Below are positions 7,876 through 15,916 of a DNA stretch of 64,000 nt, piece by piece. The stretch spans positions 310,001 through 374,000 of the forward strand of contig PAMZ01000006.1 in the NCBI GenBank assembly GCA_002707495.1, written 5' to 3'. Under the pieces are notes generated by a model, which was given only the letters and a program-made list of their open reading frames with translations, was not told where the DNA came from and did no database searches. How positions within the stretch are numbered: position 1 is the first letter of the stretch; every line of letters begins with the position of its first letter. The DNA comes from Halobacteriovoraceae bacterium (GTDB taxonomy: Bacteria; Bdellovibrionota; Bacteriovoracia; Bacteriovoracales; Bacteriovoracaceae). The position numbers and the translations under genes are program-made.

Positions 7876-8675
7876 CTATCCGTCGCCCTTCTTTTTAAGA
7901 CGATATCTTCTTTTGCTGAGTAGAGATGCACTCTTAGTTGTTTACGTAACTCTTTTTCATCGTCACATTCCTTGAATCTGCCATTATAGCAAATCGACAT
8001 TTTACCTCGCTCCTCACTTACAATAACGACTAAAGCATCACTAACCTCTGAAATACCTAAAGCAGCTCTATGTCTAGTTCCGTAATGGCGGTCAAGTTCG
8101 ATGTTTTTAGAAAGTGGAAGAAAACAACCTGCCGCTTGAACTCGGTTTTCAAAAAGTATAACGGCTCCATCGTGTAGTGGTGATGAACTTTGAAAAATTG
8201 TATAAAGGATATCCGAGTGAATTTTTGAATCTAATCTCGTCCCGGTAGAGGCATAATTGAGTAGCCCATGATATCTTTCGAATATAATAAGAGCGCCCGT
8301 ACGCTCCCGACTTAAAGCGGAACAAGCAGTTACAACCTCTTCAATTTGACTATCGTAATAATCACGTTTTTTTCTTCCTAGGGTTTTTGTGTGCCCGATT
8401 TCTGCTAGTGCCGATCTAACTTGCTCTTGGAAAAGGATGATAATTATAATGAAGAAGTATTCGATAAAGTTCTTCAAAACCCAATTCACCGAATAGAGTT
8501 CAAAACTCAAACTAAGCCAGTACATTGTCGCAATAGTCCCAGTTCCTAAAAGTACCTGAACGGCACGAGTCCCTTGAATGATAGAGAAAAATCGATATAA
8601 GATAGCCGATACGATAATAATATCTACCGAATCACTTAGATTAAAATTTTCAAACAAACCAATTAGATTAAGCAC
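7872..8675 (-). CDS. cdaA: Membrane diadenylate cyclase CdaA (c-di-AMP synthase)
   Basis: This makes c-di-AMP from two ATP. The 267-aa protein has hydrophobic N-terminal segments (about residues 15-95), then a DisA_N/DAC domain (about 100-250) with TGALIIFE, SPLHDGAVI (the DGA motif) and YGTRHRAALG (the RHR motif), both needed for catalysis. It uses a GTG start. Upstream is a sigma-70-like promoter and a hairpin that covers the ribosome-binding site. It is the first gene of a probable operon cdaA-cdaR-glmM-pdxJ-nnrED-tsaE. c-di-AMP is best known from Gram-positives; here it sits in a Gram-negative envelope setting. Confidence 0.94.
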   Translation of the reverse strand: MLNLIGLFENFNLSDSVDIIIVSAILYRFFSIIQGTRAVQVLLGTGTIATMYWLSLSFELYSVNWVLKNFIEYFFIIIIILFQEQVRSALAEIGHTKTLGRKKRDYYDSQIEEVVTACSALSRERTGALIIFERYHGLLNYASTGTRLDSKIHSDILYTIFQSSSPLHDGAVILFENRVQAAGCFLPLSKNIELDRHYGTRHRAALGISEVSDALVVIVSEERGKMSICYNGRFKECDDEKELRKQLRVHLYSAKEDIVLKRRATDR

Positions 8676-8691
8676 AATTTTTCCTTGTGCT
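8671..8691 (-). promoter_or_regulatory. Hairpin sequestering the cdaA start, with ACAAGGA at its loop
   Basis: In minus-strand RNA, AGCACAA (8691-8685) pairs exactly with TTGTGCT (8677-8671) around the loop GGAAAAA. The Shine-Dalgarno AAGGA straddles the loop and the GTG start (8675-8673) is in the 3' arm. The segment ACAAGGA matches the core of the CsrA SELEX consensus RUACARGGAUGU. Structure and motif suggest control of translation by CsrA or by folding. Confidence 0.5.
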
Positions 8692-8700
8692 AATTTATCG

Positions 8701-8728
8701 GTATTATGAGCAATTAAGGTGAAATCAA
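8701..8728 (-). promoter_or_regulatory. Sigma-70-like promoter of cdaA
   Basis: On the minus strand TTGATT (8728-8723) and TAATAC (8706-8701) are separated by 16 bp, 10-25 nt upstream of the cdaA leader hairpin. The predicted start near 8694 would place that hairpin at the very 5' end of the mRNA. An overlapping ACCGATAA (8702-8695) also resembles a sigma-28 -10, but no good -35 for it was found. Confidence 0.45.
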
Positions 8729-8736
8729 GTGCTTAA

Positions 8737-10695
8737 CTAGGCAGCTTTTTTCCCCTCATCAATAGTTTCTGTTTTCAAGGTTTCTAAAATTTCATCACTC
8801 TGAAGAAGTTTCTTTCTCAAGGCTTCCCTGGAGATACCCATTTCTTTAGCTGCTTTTGATTTATTGCCTTTGTTTCGTCTGATTTCAGCGAGAATCATTT
8901 CCCTTTCTACTAGTGCAACTCTATCCTTAAGGGGAAGTTCATAATCCCTAGCATGAGGAATATTATCAAGACCGTGCATACTTGACTGAGACAGATCAAC
9001 AATTGGAGTCGCACCACTTTTATTAAGCTTATTAATAACGTGAGCTTTTGGATTGTAGAGAACAGCTTTTTGTACCGCTTGATTGAGCTCAGAAACATTT
9101 CCTGGCCAATCATACTCTTTTAATTGTTCCTGCACTTCATGAGAGAACTCTTTAAGGAGTAACCCCTGCTTTCGACATTCTTTTCTTAGAAAGTAAGAAG
9201 TCAAAGACTCAATATCCTCTGGTCGTTTTCTCAGTGGTTCTACCGTGAGAATGGACTCCTGAAGAAAATTATAAAGATCAAGATTAAATGTCCCGTCAGC
9301 TTGAGCCATTTTCTTTAAGTCCTGGCTGGAAGTAAAAATAACTCTGACATCTAGAACGTATTGGCTTCCTGGAACTCTTCTTTCTTCTAAGACTTTTAAT
9401 AGTTTTGTCTGCAACCCAAGACCCATGTGGCCTACTTCATCTACGACAACAGTTCCGCCCATACAGTCTTCAAGGACACTACTCCCAATATCTCCACCGA
9501 AAATTTTATCAGAGATTTCCTGCTCTACGACACCTTTGCAGTTAATGACTCTAAATTTATTTAAACCTCTTTTGCCTTCGTTATGCACAATTCTTGCTAA
9601 AAGTTTCTTCCCAACACCAAATTCACCTTGGATAAGAAGTGGTGAATCGATATCTTTAAGTTTTACAATACTCTTTCTGATATCATTTGTTGCAGGAGAC
9701 TTTCCAATATAGGCATATTCTCTATCATATGGGGTCGAAAATCTTCTAATAAGTGATCTTTCCGAAATAGGATTATAGTTATGAAAGACTGAAGAAAAGA
9801 TTAAGGCCAAAACTTTCATTGTCTTTTCATCTTCCTCAGTAAATCTATCCTGATTTCTTTTGTTTAAAACCTCAATAACTCCGATAACTTTGTCCTCGCG
9901 ATTCGAGATCGGATTACAAAGAATAGATCTAGTTTCGAATCCTGTTTTTTGGTCCATCTCTTCAGAAAAGCGAACTTTGTCGGTTTGAGCGTCAATATTA
10001 AGAGGAACTCCCGTAGTAAAAACGGAACCAGCTATTCCTCTTCTATAGTCAAACTTCAACTGCGACTTATCAACTCCAAGAGCTGCCACTGCCTCTAGTT
10101 CATTCGATTGGGGATTAATAAGAAAAATACTTGCTCTTTGTGCATTTAAGATCCTTGAGATTTCTTCAAGCATAGAGTTCAAAAAAGTCTCTTGCGATCC
10201 AAAAGCAGTTATATCCTTAAATAGTGATAACATTAGTGAGAATATCTCAAAGCCCTCGGTCGCCTTTTTGTATCTTTCACTCGTGGCCATTGTGCTTATA
10301 CAATCTTTAGCTCGATCAGGGGAGAATCCCATAACATATTGCTGAATAAATCTTTTCATTTGTGGATAATCTTCTTCGTCTAACTCCACTCCATAAATGA
10401 TAGTTTCATTAGTCTGATCTGGCTGATATCCAAAAGACCTGACTATTGAGCCTTCTACGTCCACCCTCAGTCTTTTATATTGTATGCTTACTCTCACATT
10501 AGAATTAACTTTTATTTTCTCTTTGGTCGTAAAGCCTAGACCTGTAATTGAGACGTCTTCAAGCTTTCCATCCATTATACTGGTAAACTTTCCAAATTCG
10601 TTTTCAAACTCGAACATGCATCGCACATCATCTCTAGACTCCACTGGAATTCTAAAAGATTGAAAAAATTTGAACTCTTTAAAACTAGTAAGCAT
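8737..10695 (-). CDS. PilZ-GAF-AAA+-Fis regulator with degenerate sigma-54 activator domain
   Basis: A 652-residue cytoplasmic regulator. Residues 15-120 form a PilZ domain with both c-di-GMP motifs, RDDVR (21-25, RxxxR) and DVSITG (47-52, DxSxxG). A GAF domain follows (about 160-305), then a sigma-54 activator-type AAA+ domain (about 325-560) with Walker A GEFGVGKK (357-364) and Walker B GGTVVVDE (413-420), and a Fis-type helix-turn-helix (about 605-632, NKSKAAKEMGISREALRKKL). The GAFTGA loop is absent (FGGDIGSSVLED), the arginine-finger segment FRxDLYYRL reads FNLDLYNFL, and the sensor II motif GNVREL reads GNVSEL. It probably binds DNA and c-di-GMP but is unlikely to remodel sigma-54 polymerase. 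Confidence 0.88.
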   Translation of the reverse strand: MLTSFKEFKFFQSFRIPVESRDDVRCMFEFENEFGKFTSIMDGKLEDVSITGLGFTTKEKIKVNSNVRVSIQYKRLRVDVEGSIVRSFGYQPDQTNETIIYGVELDEEDYPQMKRFIQQYVMGFSPDRAKDCISTMATSERYKKATEGFEIFSLMLSLFKDITAFGSQETFLNSMLEEISRILNAQRASIFLINPQSNELEAVAALGVDKSQLKFDYRRGIAGSVFTTGVPLNIDAQTDKVRFSEEMDQKTGFETRSILCNPISNREDKVIGVIEVLNKRNQDRFTEEDEKTMKVLALIFSSVFHNYNPISERSLIRRFSTPYDREYAYIGKSPATNDIRKSIVKLKDIDSPLLIQGEFGVGKKLLARIVHNEGKRGLNKFRVINCKGVVEQEISDKIFGGDIGSSVLEDCMGGTVVVDEVGHMGLGLQTKLLKVLEERRVPGSQYVLDVRVIFTSSQDLKKMAQADGTFNLDLYNFLQESILTVEPLRKRPEDIESLTSYFLRKECRKQGLLLKEFSHEVQEQLKEYDWPGNVSELNQAVQKAVLYNPKAHVINKLNKSGATPIVDLSQSSMHGLDNIPHARDYELPLKDRVALVEREMILAEIRRNKGNKSKAAKEMGISREALRKKLLQSDEILETLKTETIDEGKKAA

Positions 10696-10786
10696 ATAGA
10701 CTCCTAAAAATATGACTCATCCTCTAATCGGAGTCACGGCCAGATATCTTTAGGTTTTTTTGACTGAGATTCTTGGCATATAGCTT

Positions 10787-11830
10787 CTATTTATCTGAAA
10801 TCAGACGAGCATAGTCTCTAGGTAATGATTTTTTTGAACGATACCAAAGAAAGTCTATTTGGGGTCTCTCATGCCAGGAACCCCCAATAACTCGATTATC
10901 GCTATCAAGTTCTAACCAATAGTCAAAATACATTTCATCGAGGACCTCTCCGTTGGGGTCTGTAGAGGGTGAGGTTTCTGTGAGGATTTTTACTTTATTA
11001 AAAATATGAATCTCTTTGACCGAACCACGAGCTGCATTAGCATGTGGTTCTCGCTCACCTATAACCTGGTACTCGTAGGACTTTATGGGATGATTCCATA
11101 CATCAGAACCTGGGTCTATATCTGCAATGATTCCTCTAGAGCGCTTAAAACTCTCCGCTAGAACAATATGAAATGAAGCTGGATTAACATCCTCACAACT
11201 GGTGCTATTGATCGTTTTTCCTCTGCATCGTCTTCCTAGAAAAGTGACACGACCTCTTCGCTCCTTAGCATAATAATAACTTAAAAGGGCGGCAATATCC
11301 GAACGACGAAAAGGGATATCGATCCCCCCTTTGGCCGTTAAAGTTTTTTCCTCTGGCGGCATTTCGTGTAAATTTGCCTCGGCCCAACCATGACAGATGC
11401 CCTGCCATCCGGGAGCATGAGAAGGATTTTGCCTGATAACTCTTCTTGTGAAAGGAAAATCGAAGTCTCCATTTAGAATATCAAACTTTTCCGCCGGAGA
11501 AAGTTCATCTAATTCTTGCGGTGAAAGCCTTCTTATGTCCCTAGAAGAGTAAAGTCTATAGTCTCTAGGCCCTTGATAGGTTTGCCAACGATAAGAAATT
11601 CCCCCCATGAATCTCGGCCAATAATCATCAGACCAAAGTAGTTTAGAAAAGGTTTGAGAACTTGGAATTTTATGAAAAAGACTCTCATATTTGCTGAAGA
11701 AAATTCTGGGATGGTTTGCACTATTCCACTCGGCTTGAGTGCTAGGCTCCCAATGCATTTCTTCGGCCCAAAGATGGGTGGTTACACTTAGTGCTATTAA
11801 TAAAATTACGGGTGTGAATATTTGTCTCAT
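10787..11830 (-). CDS. Secreted transglutaminase-elicitor-like protein
   Basis: A 347-aa protein with a Sec signal peptide (about 1-22, ending LWAEE). The segment PGWQGICHGWAEANL (about 140-154) with a candidate catalytic Cys146, together with SFHIVLAE (about 211) and DVWNHPIKSYEY (about 234-245), resembles the transglutaminase elicitor family (M81/GP42 type), where a Cys-His-Asp triad crosslinks proteins. The gene stands alone on the minus strand and is divergent from an M14 peptidase lipoprotein. Family assignment rests on remembered motif patterns. A role against prey or envelope protein is inference only. Confidence 0.6.
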   Translation of the reverse strand: MRQIFTPVILLIALSVTTHLWAEEMHWEPSTQAEWNSANHPRIFFSKYESLFHKIPSSQTFSKLLWSDDYWPRFMGGISYRWQTYQGPRDYRLYSSRDIRRLSPQELDELSPAEKFDILNGDFDFPFTRRVIRQNPSHAPGWQGICHGWAEANLHEMPPEEKTLTAKGGIDIPFRRSDIAALLSYYYAKERRGRVTFLGRRCRGKTINSTSCEDVNPASFHIVLAESFKRSRGIIADIDPGSDVWNHPIKSYEYQVIGEREPHANAARGSVKEIHIFNKVKILTETSPSTDPNGEVLDEMYFDYWLELDSDNRVIGGSWHERPQIDFLWYRSKKSLPRDYARLISDK

Positions 11831-11956
11831 AATTTCATTATCTTTCTAATTCAAAATTTTTCTACCTCGGAAAGGCTTTCCCGACCAAAACCATCAGACT
11901 AGATATTCCCAAAATCTGTTATGACATTTTCTGAGTTCCAACGTATAATCAGACAC

Positions 11957-13060
11957 ATGAACACCAAGCTCTTTAAGTTTAGTTTTTTGCTAGCCCTTTT
12001 GATTTCATGCTCTCAGATTGAGATTGAGCCAATCAATTCAAGTGAGAATACTCAAAGCCCAACTGAGTCTTCACAGTCTAATATCGAGCCTAAACCTGTT
12101 GAATCTAATCCTATTGAAATTGATAAAAAGGAAGAGAAAAAAGAAGTAGTTGCAAAAATTCCACCCAAAATCGAACATACCCCAGCTGTAGCTGCTTACT
12201 GCAAAAAGGTTGATAAATATTTTGAAAAATATAGTTGGGGTAAATCTCATTGTGAAAACTTTCAATGGAATCATGTCAGAAATTCTTTTTGGGGTAACCC
12301 CATTGTGTGGCATGTTTTTGGTGACGAGAAAAGGGTAAAGACGGCTCCTGAAAAAACGACAATGATTCTTTGTGGAGTTCACGGTGACGAAATCACCCCC
12401 ATAAAGTTTTGTTATGACCTTTTAAATGATCTAAAAAACAAGCCAGAGATCACTGGAGATAATTTAGTCGTTATAGCTCCTATCGTTGCACCTGACTCCT
12501 TTTTTCGAAGTCAGCCAACAAGAACAAATGCTAGAGGGGTTGACGCCAATAGAAATTTCCCCACCAAAGACTGGGATGAAAAAGCTCTCAAACTTTGGAA
12601 ACATCGTTATTCTTCCGACAAAAGACGGTACCCCGGTAAAAAGGCTATGTCCGAACAGGAAACATATTTTCAAGTCAATCTCATCAATAGATATAAACCT
12701 TCAAAAATCATTTCAGTTCATGCACCACTAACTCTAATTGACTATGATGGACCCGACCATACAGAGCATGCTGGAGCCAATCAATTATTGATCCAAATGA
12801 GTGATAAAGCTGGAAAGTACCGGATAAATAATTATCCCTTCTTTCCTGGTAGTTTAGGAAACTGGGCTGGAAATGAACGAAATATCCCCACTTACACTTT
12901 AGAACTTCCCAATTCTGATTGGACTAAAACAGAAAAGTTCTACGAGACTTTCAGAACAGCTATCTACCATGCTATTGGCCAAACCTTAGAGCAAAATTCG
13001 GATCAAGAAAAGGTAAGCAACTCCAAAGAAAGTAAATTGGATGATGACAAGGTTCTTTAG
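11957..13060 (+). CDS. M14-family zinc carboxypeptidase lipoprotein (MpaA-like)
   Basis: The chosen ATG (11957) gives a lipoprotein signal, MNTKLFKFSFLLALLISC, with lipobox LISC; an ATG at 11921 would bury the signal. After an acidic/Pro linker (about 25-75) comes an M14 domain: zinc ligands in CGVHGDE (HxxE), substrate-binding DANRNFP, a third zinc ligand in ISVHAP, and the catalytic Glu in TYTLELP. The closest known family is MpaA/DL-carboxypeptidase, which cuts the gamma-D-Glu-diaminopimelate bond of murein peptides. Lipid anchoring points to the periplasm or cell surface. Confidence 0.8.
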   Translation: MNTKLFKFSFLLALLISCSQIEIEPINSSENTQSPTESSQSNIEPKPVESNPIEIDKKEEKKEVVAKIPPKIEHTPAVAAYCKKVDKYFEKYSWGKSHCENFQWNHVRNSFWGNPIVWHVFGDEKRVKTAPEKTTMILCGVHGDEITPIKFCYDLLNDLKNKPEITGDNLVVIAPIVAPDSFFRSQPTRTNARGVDANRNFPTKDWDEKALKLWKHRYSSDKRRYPGKKAMSEQETYFQVNLINRYKPSKIISVHAPLTLIDYDGPDHTEHAGANQLLIQMSDKAGKYRINNYPFFPGSLGNWAGNERNIPTYTLELPNSDWTKTEKFYETFRTAIYHAIGQTLEQNSDQEKVSNSKESKLDDDKVL

Positions 13061-13811
13061 TCTCTTCGTTCATAGCAATTTATTCATTTCAGTTTGCACA
13101 CCGCTACTTTTTCTAATGTACGCGCTTAAGGCGCAACAAAACTTTTCACTTCTCACGCCATTTTTTCTGTTTTTTGGAAGTTTTGTAGCCTACAACTTTT
13201 TACGAATTGCTCCCACATACAAAAGCTCTACACCTAGTAAGTCTGCCAAGCTATTCTTAAAATATAAGTACTTCTACTTCCTCCCCTTGATAGTTTCTTT
13301 TGCACTAACAGGATTAGAGGTCTATCGAACTGAAAGGTATTGGCCTTTAATATTAAGTTTTTTGATCGTAGGACTGTATGAATACAAAAACTTAAATTTA
13401 GGCCTAAGAAAAATTCCTATTCTAAAAACTTTTGTAGTGAGTCTTGTTTGGGCCAATCTATGTACTGCTTTATTCCCACAAATTGATTGGGTTCATTATA
13501 TCGAATGTTTCGTTTTTATTTTTCTTTTAACTTTAATCTTTGACTACAAAGATAAGGATCAGGATGAAAAAGATAATATTCTAACCATAGCAAGACTTTT
13601 ACCTGAAAAGTATTTCCTGCCTTTCATCTCTATCAGTTACACTCTTTTTTGCGCCTACCTAGCTCATCAGTTTCAAGAATACAGTTTTTTTGGCTCCGTG
13701 ATAGTGGTCTATTACGTCCTTTATAATAATCGTATTAAAAATACTTCTCTACATCTTCTAATTGATGGACTCATTATGCTGCGGAGTTTGCTTTATTTTT
13801 GCCAACACTAA
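13041..13811 (+). CDS. UbiA-like multi-pass membrane protein
   Basis: A 256-aa protein with about eight hydrophobic segments. The sequence FDYKDKDQDEKDNILTIARL (about 168-187) corresponds to the second Asp-rich motif of UbiA prenyltransferases, and SFVAYNFLRI (about 47-56) stands where the first motif would be but lacks its aspartates. The missing first motif makes prenyl transfer doubtful. The gene overlaps the upstream M14 lipoprotein by 20 nt (same strand) and the convergent MFS gene by 54 nt at its 3' end. Confidence 0.55.
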   Translation: MMTRFFSLFVHSNLFISVCTPLLFLMYALKAQQNFSLLTPFFLFFGSFVAYNFLRIAPTYKSSTPSKSAKLFLKYKYFYFLPLIVSFALTGLEVYRTERYWPLILSFLIVGLYEYKNLNLGLRKIPILKTFVVSLVWANLCTALFPQIDWVHYIECFVFIFLLTLIFDYKDKDQDEKDNILTIARLLPEKYFLPFISISYTLFCAYLAHQFQEYSFFGSVIVVYYVLYNNRIKNTSLHLLIDGLIMLRSLLYFCQH

Positions 13812-15095
13812 GACCGGGAACAGCATAAAAATAGCGCCAAAAATATAAGGAATTTTTGAGCCAAAGTTCCAATAAATAAGTGAGGCAGCTATCGGGCCTA
13901 TGACTCTTCCCAATGAGCCTAAGGATCTAAAAATACCTAGGCTCTGACCTTGACTATTAGAGGGAGTGTAGAGAGAAACGAGTGAAGTCAATGTTGGAAC
14001 TGCCATAGCAGAACCTACGGCCAAGAAAAATAAGCCTAAATAGAGAAGAAAAGTATTTGAAGCGAAGGCAATAAAGCTAAGTCCAGGTATTAAAAATAAT
14101 AATCCTAATGATGCTACTTTCTTCTCTCCAATATCAGAAGCTCTTCTTCTTACAAAACCTCCTTGAACAAGTGCTATAAGCACTCCAATAAACACAAACA
14201 TATAAGCGTTATCCATGGAGGTGAATTGAAACCGATCCACTGCTAGAAATGTCAGGGTAAACTCCATCCCCGAAAAAGCGGAGATAAATAGAAAATAGCT
14301 ATAATTAGTTAAATTGACCTCTCTAATTGCAAGTGGTCTAAAAAGTTCCAAGGGATTCATCACCCGCTGACTTGTATTTTCTTTATCTAGAGTTTCTTCA
14401 AATTGGATCATTATAGAAATAATATTAATCAAGGTTAAAATGGCAGCAAGTAAGGCAGGGTATGAAAATGGATTGACTCCAAGGCTCACCAAACTTGGAA
14501 AGTGCTCAGTTGGATCTACGATAGTGAGTGCTCCCCCAATTGCTGGTCCGAATATAAAGCCTAACGCAAAAGCAATTCCTACAAAAGCCATGCCTCGAGA
14601 CCTGGTTTTTGGCGTAGTCACATCAGCAATTGTAGCAGTTGCAACTGAGAGGTTTCCTCCCATGATGCCTCCAATAAATCTCGAGAGAATTAACAAGGTA
14701 AATGAGCCTGAAAATATCCACAAAATATAGCTAACGAGAAGCCCTGCTAATGAAACCAGGAGCATGGGTTTTCTTCCATATCGATCAGAGAGACTTCCCC
14801 AAATGGGTGCTGCAAAAAACTGCAATAATGAGTACAAGGCTCCAAGTGCCCCACCAAAAAGAACCACGGAATTCATATCGACTCCGCCAGCGTTAGTCAG
14901 ATTTTCAATTTGTCCAAAGATAGCTTTTAAAAACCAATTATCTGCATCATTGAGTAGATAATACTTTGCTAAGGCTGGAAACATAGGAAAGATAATTGAA
15001 AAGCCGACTAGATCTAAGAACAAAGTTAAAAAGACGATTTTAATAGTTTTCTTAGCTTTAGGACTAAGTGATTCTTTTGTTGTATTTTGTGACAT
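13758..15095 (-). CDS. MFS transporter, TetA-like multidrug exporter
   Basis: A 445-aa 12-TM major facilitator. FLDLVGFSIIFPMFPAL in TM1 and motif A, GSLSDRYGRKPMLL (about 102-115), are typical of drug:H+ antiporter-1 proteins, as is the TM5 stretch FVGIAFALGFIFGPAIGGAL (motif C type). Substrate is unknown. A long loop between TM1 and TM2 (about residues 45-70) is unusual for TetA. It stands alone, convergent with and overlapping the UbiA-like gene. Confidence 0.85.
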   Translation of the reverse strand: MSQNTTKESLSPKAKKTIKIVFLTLFLDLVGFSIIFPMFPALAKYYLLNDADNWFLKAIFGQIENLTNAGGVDMNSVVLFGGALGALYSLLQFFAAPIWGSLSDRYGRKPMLLVSLAGLLVSYILWIFSGSFTLLILSRFIGGIMGGNLSVATATIADVTTPKTRSRGMAFVGIAFALGFIFGPAIGGALTIVDPTEHFPSLVSLGVNPFSYPALLAAILTLINIISIMIQFEETLDKENTSQRVMNPLELFRPLAIREVNLTNYSYFLFISAFSGMEFTLTFLAVDRFQFTSMDNAYMFVFIGVLIALVQGGFVRRRASDIGEKKVASLGLLFLIPGLSFIAFASNTFLLYLGLFFLAVGSAMAVPTLTSLVSLYTPSNSQGQSLGIFRSLGSLGRVIGPIAASLIYWNFGSKIPYIFGAIFMLFPVLVLAKIKQTPQHNESIN

Positions 15096-15186
15096 AAGCG
15101 GATTTGCCTCACTTTGGGAAGATTGAGTTTTAAGCGAAAATCTCTTATATTAAAATTGATTTAAAAACTAAAGTAAAGGTCTGCAT

Positions 15187-15726
15187 ATGGCACAACGCAA
15201 AAGCTCTCCCAAAAAGAAATCAACAGCGAGAACTGACAGTGAACTTAAAGGTGTTAGTCTACTTGGAAATCAAAATACTAAATACCCTGATACTTATGCC
15301 CCAGAGATCCTTGAGTCATTTCCAAACAAAAACCCCAAAAGCGAAGCATGGACTAGTTTTGTCTGCACAGAATTTACTTCTTTGTGCCCGAAAACTGGGC
15401 AACCGGACTTTGCCAGAATCTATATCAATTATATTGCCGATAAAAAAATGGTAGAGTCTAAATCTCTGAAATTATATCTATTTAGCTTTAGAAACCACGG
15501 GGACTTTCACGAGGATTGTATTCAAAAAATTGCTGATGACCTGTATAATTTAATGAAGCCTAAGTATATAGAGGTTATAGGTGAATTTACACCACGAGGA
15601 GGTATTACAATTTACCCCTATGTCAGCTTAGACAATGGAAGCACTCGATTTAAAAAGATCAAAGATTTGCGCTTTTCAAATTACTCTCCGGGAAAATATA
15701 CCTTAGAGTTAAGTAGGATTTACTAA
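15187..15726 (+). CDS. queF: NADPH-dependent preQ0 reductase QueF
   Basis: It reduces the nitrile of 7-cyano-7-deazaguanine to preQ1 for queuosine in tRNA. The 179-aa protein is the short (unimodular) form. The catalytic Cys67 and Asp74 sit in [13 protein letters not shown], and [14 protein letters not shown] and [13 protein letters not shown] are the substrate- and NADPH-binding segments. A basic 20-residue N-terminal extension precedes the core. tatA starts 10 nt downstream on the same strand. Confidence 0.94.
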   Translation: MAQRKSSPKKKSTARTDSELKGVSLLGNQNTKYPDTYAPEILESFPNKNPKSEAWTSFVCTEFTSLCPKTGQPDFARIYINYIADKKMVESKSLKLYLFSFRNHGDFHEDCIQKIADDLYNLMKPKYIEVIGEFTPRGGITIYPYVSLDNGSTRFKKIKDLRFSNYSPGKYTLELSRIY

Positions 15727-15736
15727 AGGAAAAAAT

Positions 15737-15916
15737 ATGTTTGGATTAGGAACAACAGAGCTATTAATTGTAGGTGGAGTTATTCTTCTTCTTTTCGGCG
15801 CTCCTAAACTGCCTCAGCTAGGAGGCTCAATGGCGGCAGCAATAAAGAACTTTAAAAAAGGTCTTAATGAAGACTCGACCGAAGATAAGATTGAAGATTC
15901 AAAGAAAAACTCCTAA
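15737..15916 (+). CDS. tatA: Twin-arginine translocase subunit TatA/E
   Basis: A 59-aa protein below usual ORF length cutoffs. It reads MFGLGTTELLIVGGVILLLF, then GAPKLPQLGGSMAAAIKNFK, then an acidic tail. This is the TatA layout: short N-terminus, one TM helix (about 5-20), hinge FGAPKLP and an amphipathic helix with GxxxAxxxKNFKKG. AGGA lies 7 nt upstream of the ATG. It is 10 nt downstream of queF and overlaps the 3' end of the convergent SIS-domain gene by 18 nt. No tatC or tatB is in the window. Confidence 0.92.
   Translation: MFGLGTTELLIVGGVILLLFGAPKLPQLGGSMAAAIKNFKKGLNEDSTEDKIEDSKKNS

Noticed and set aside
8695..8702. ACCGATAA upstream of cdaA as another sigma-28 promoter
   Set aside because: No TAAA or TCAA at the expected distance, and a better sigma-70 pair overlaps it.
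10713..10732. TGACTC/GAGTCA inverted repeat as a terminator or sigma-54 site
   Set aside because: Only a 6-bp stem with a 12-nt loop and a weak T-run, and no GG-N10-GC element; could be chance.
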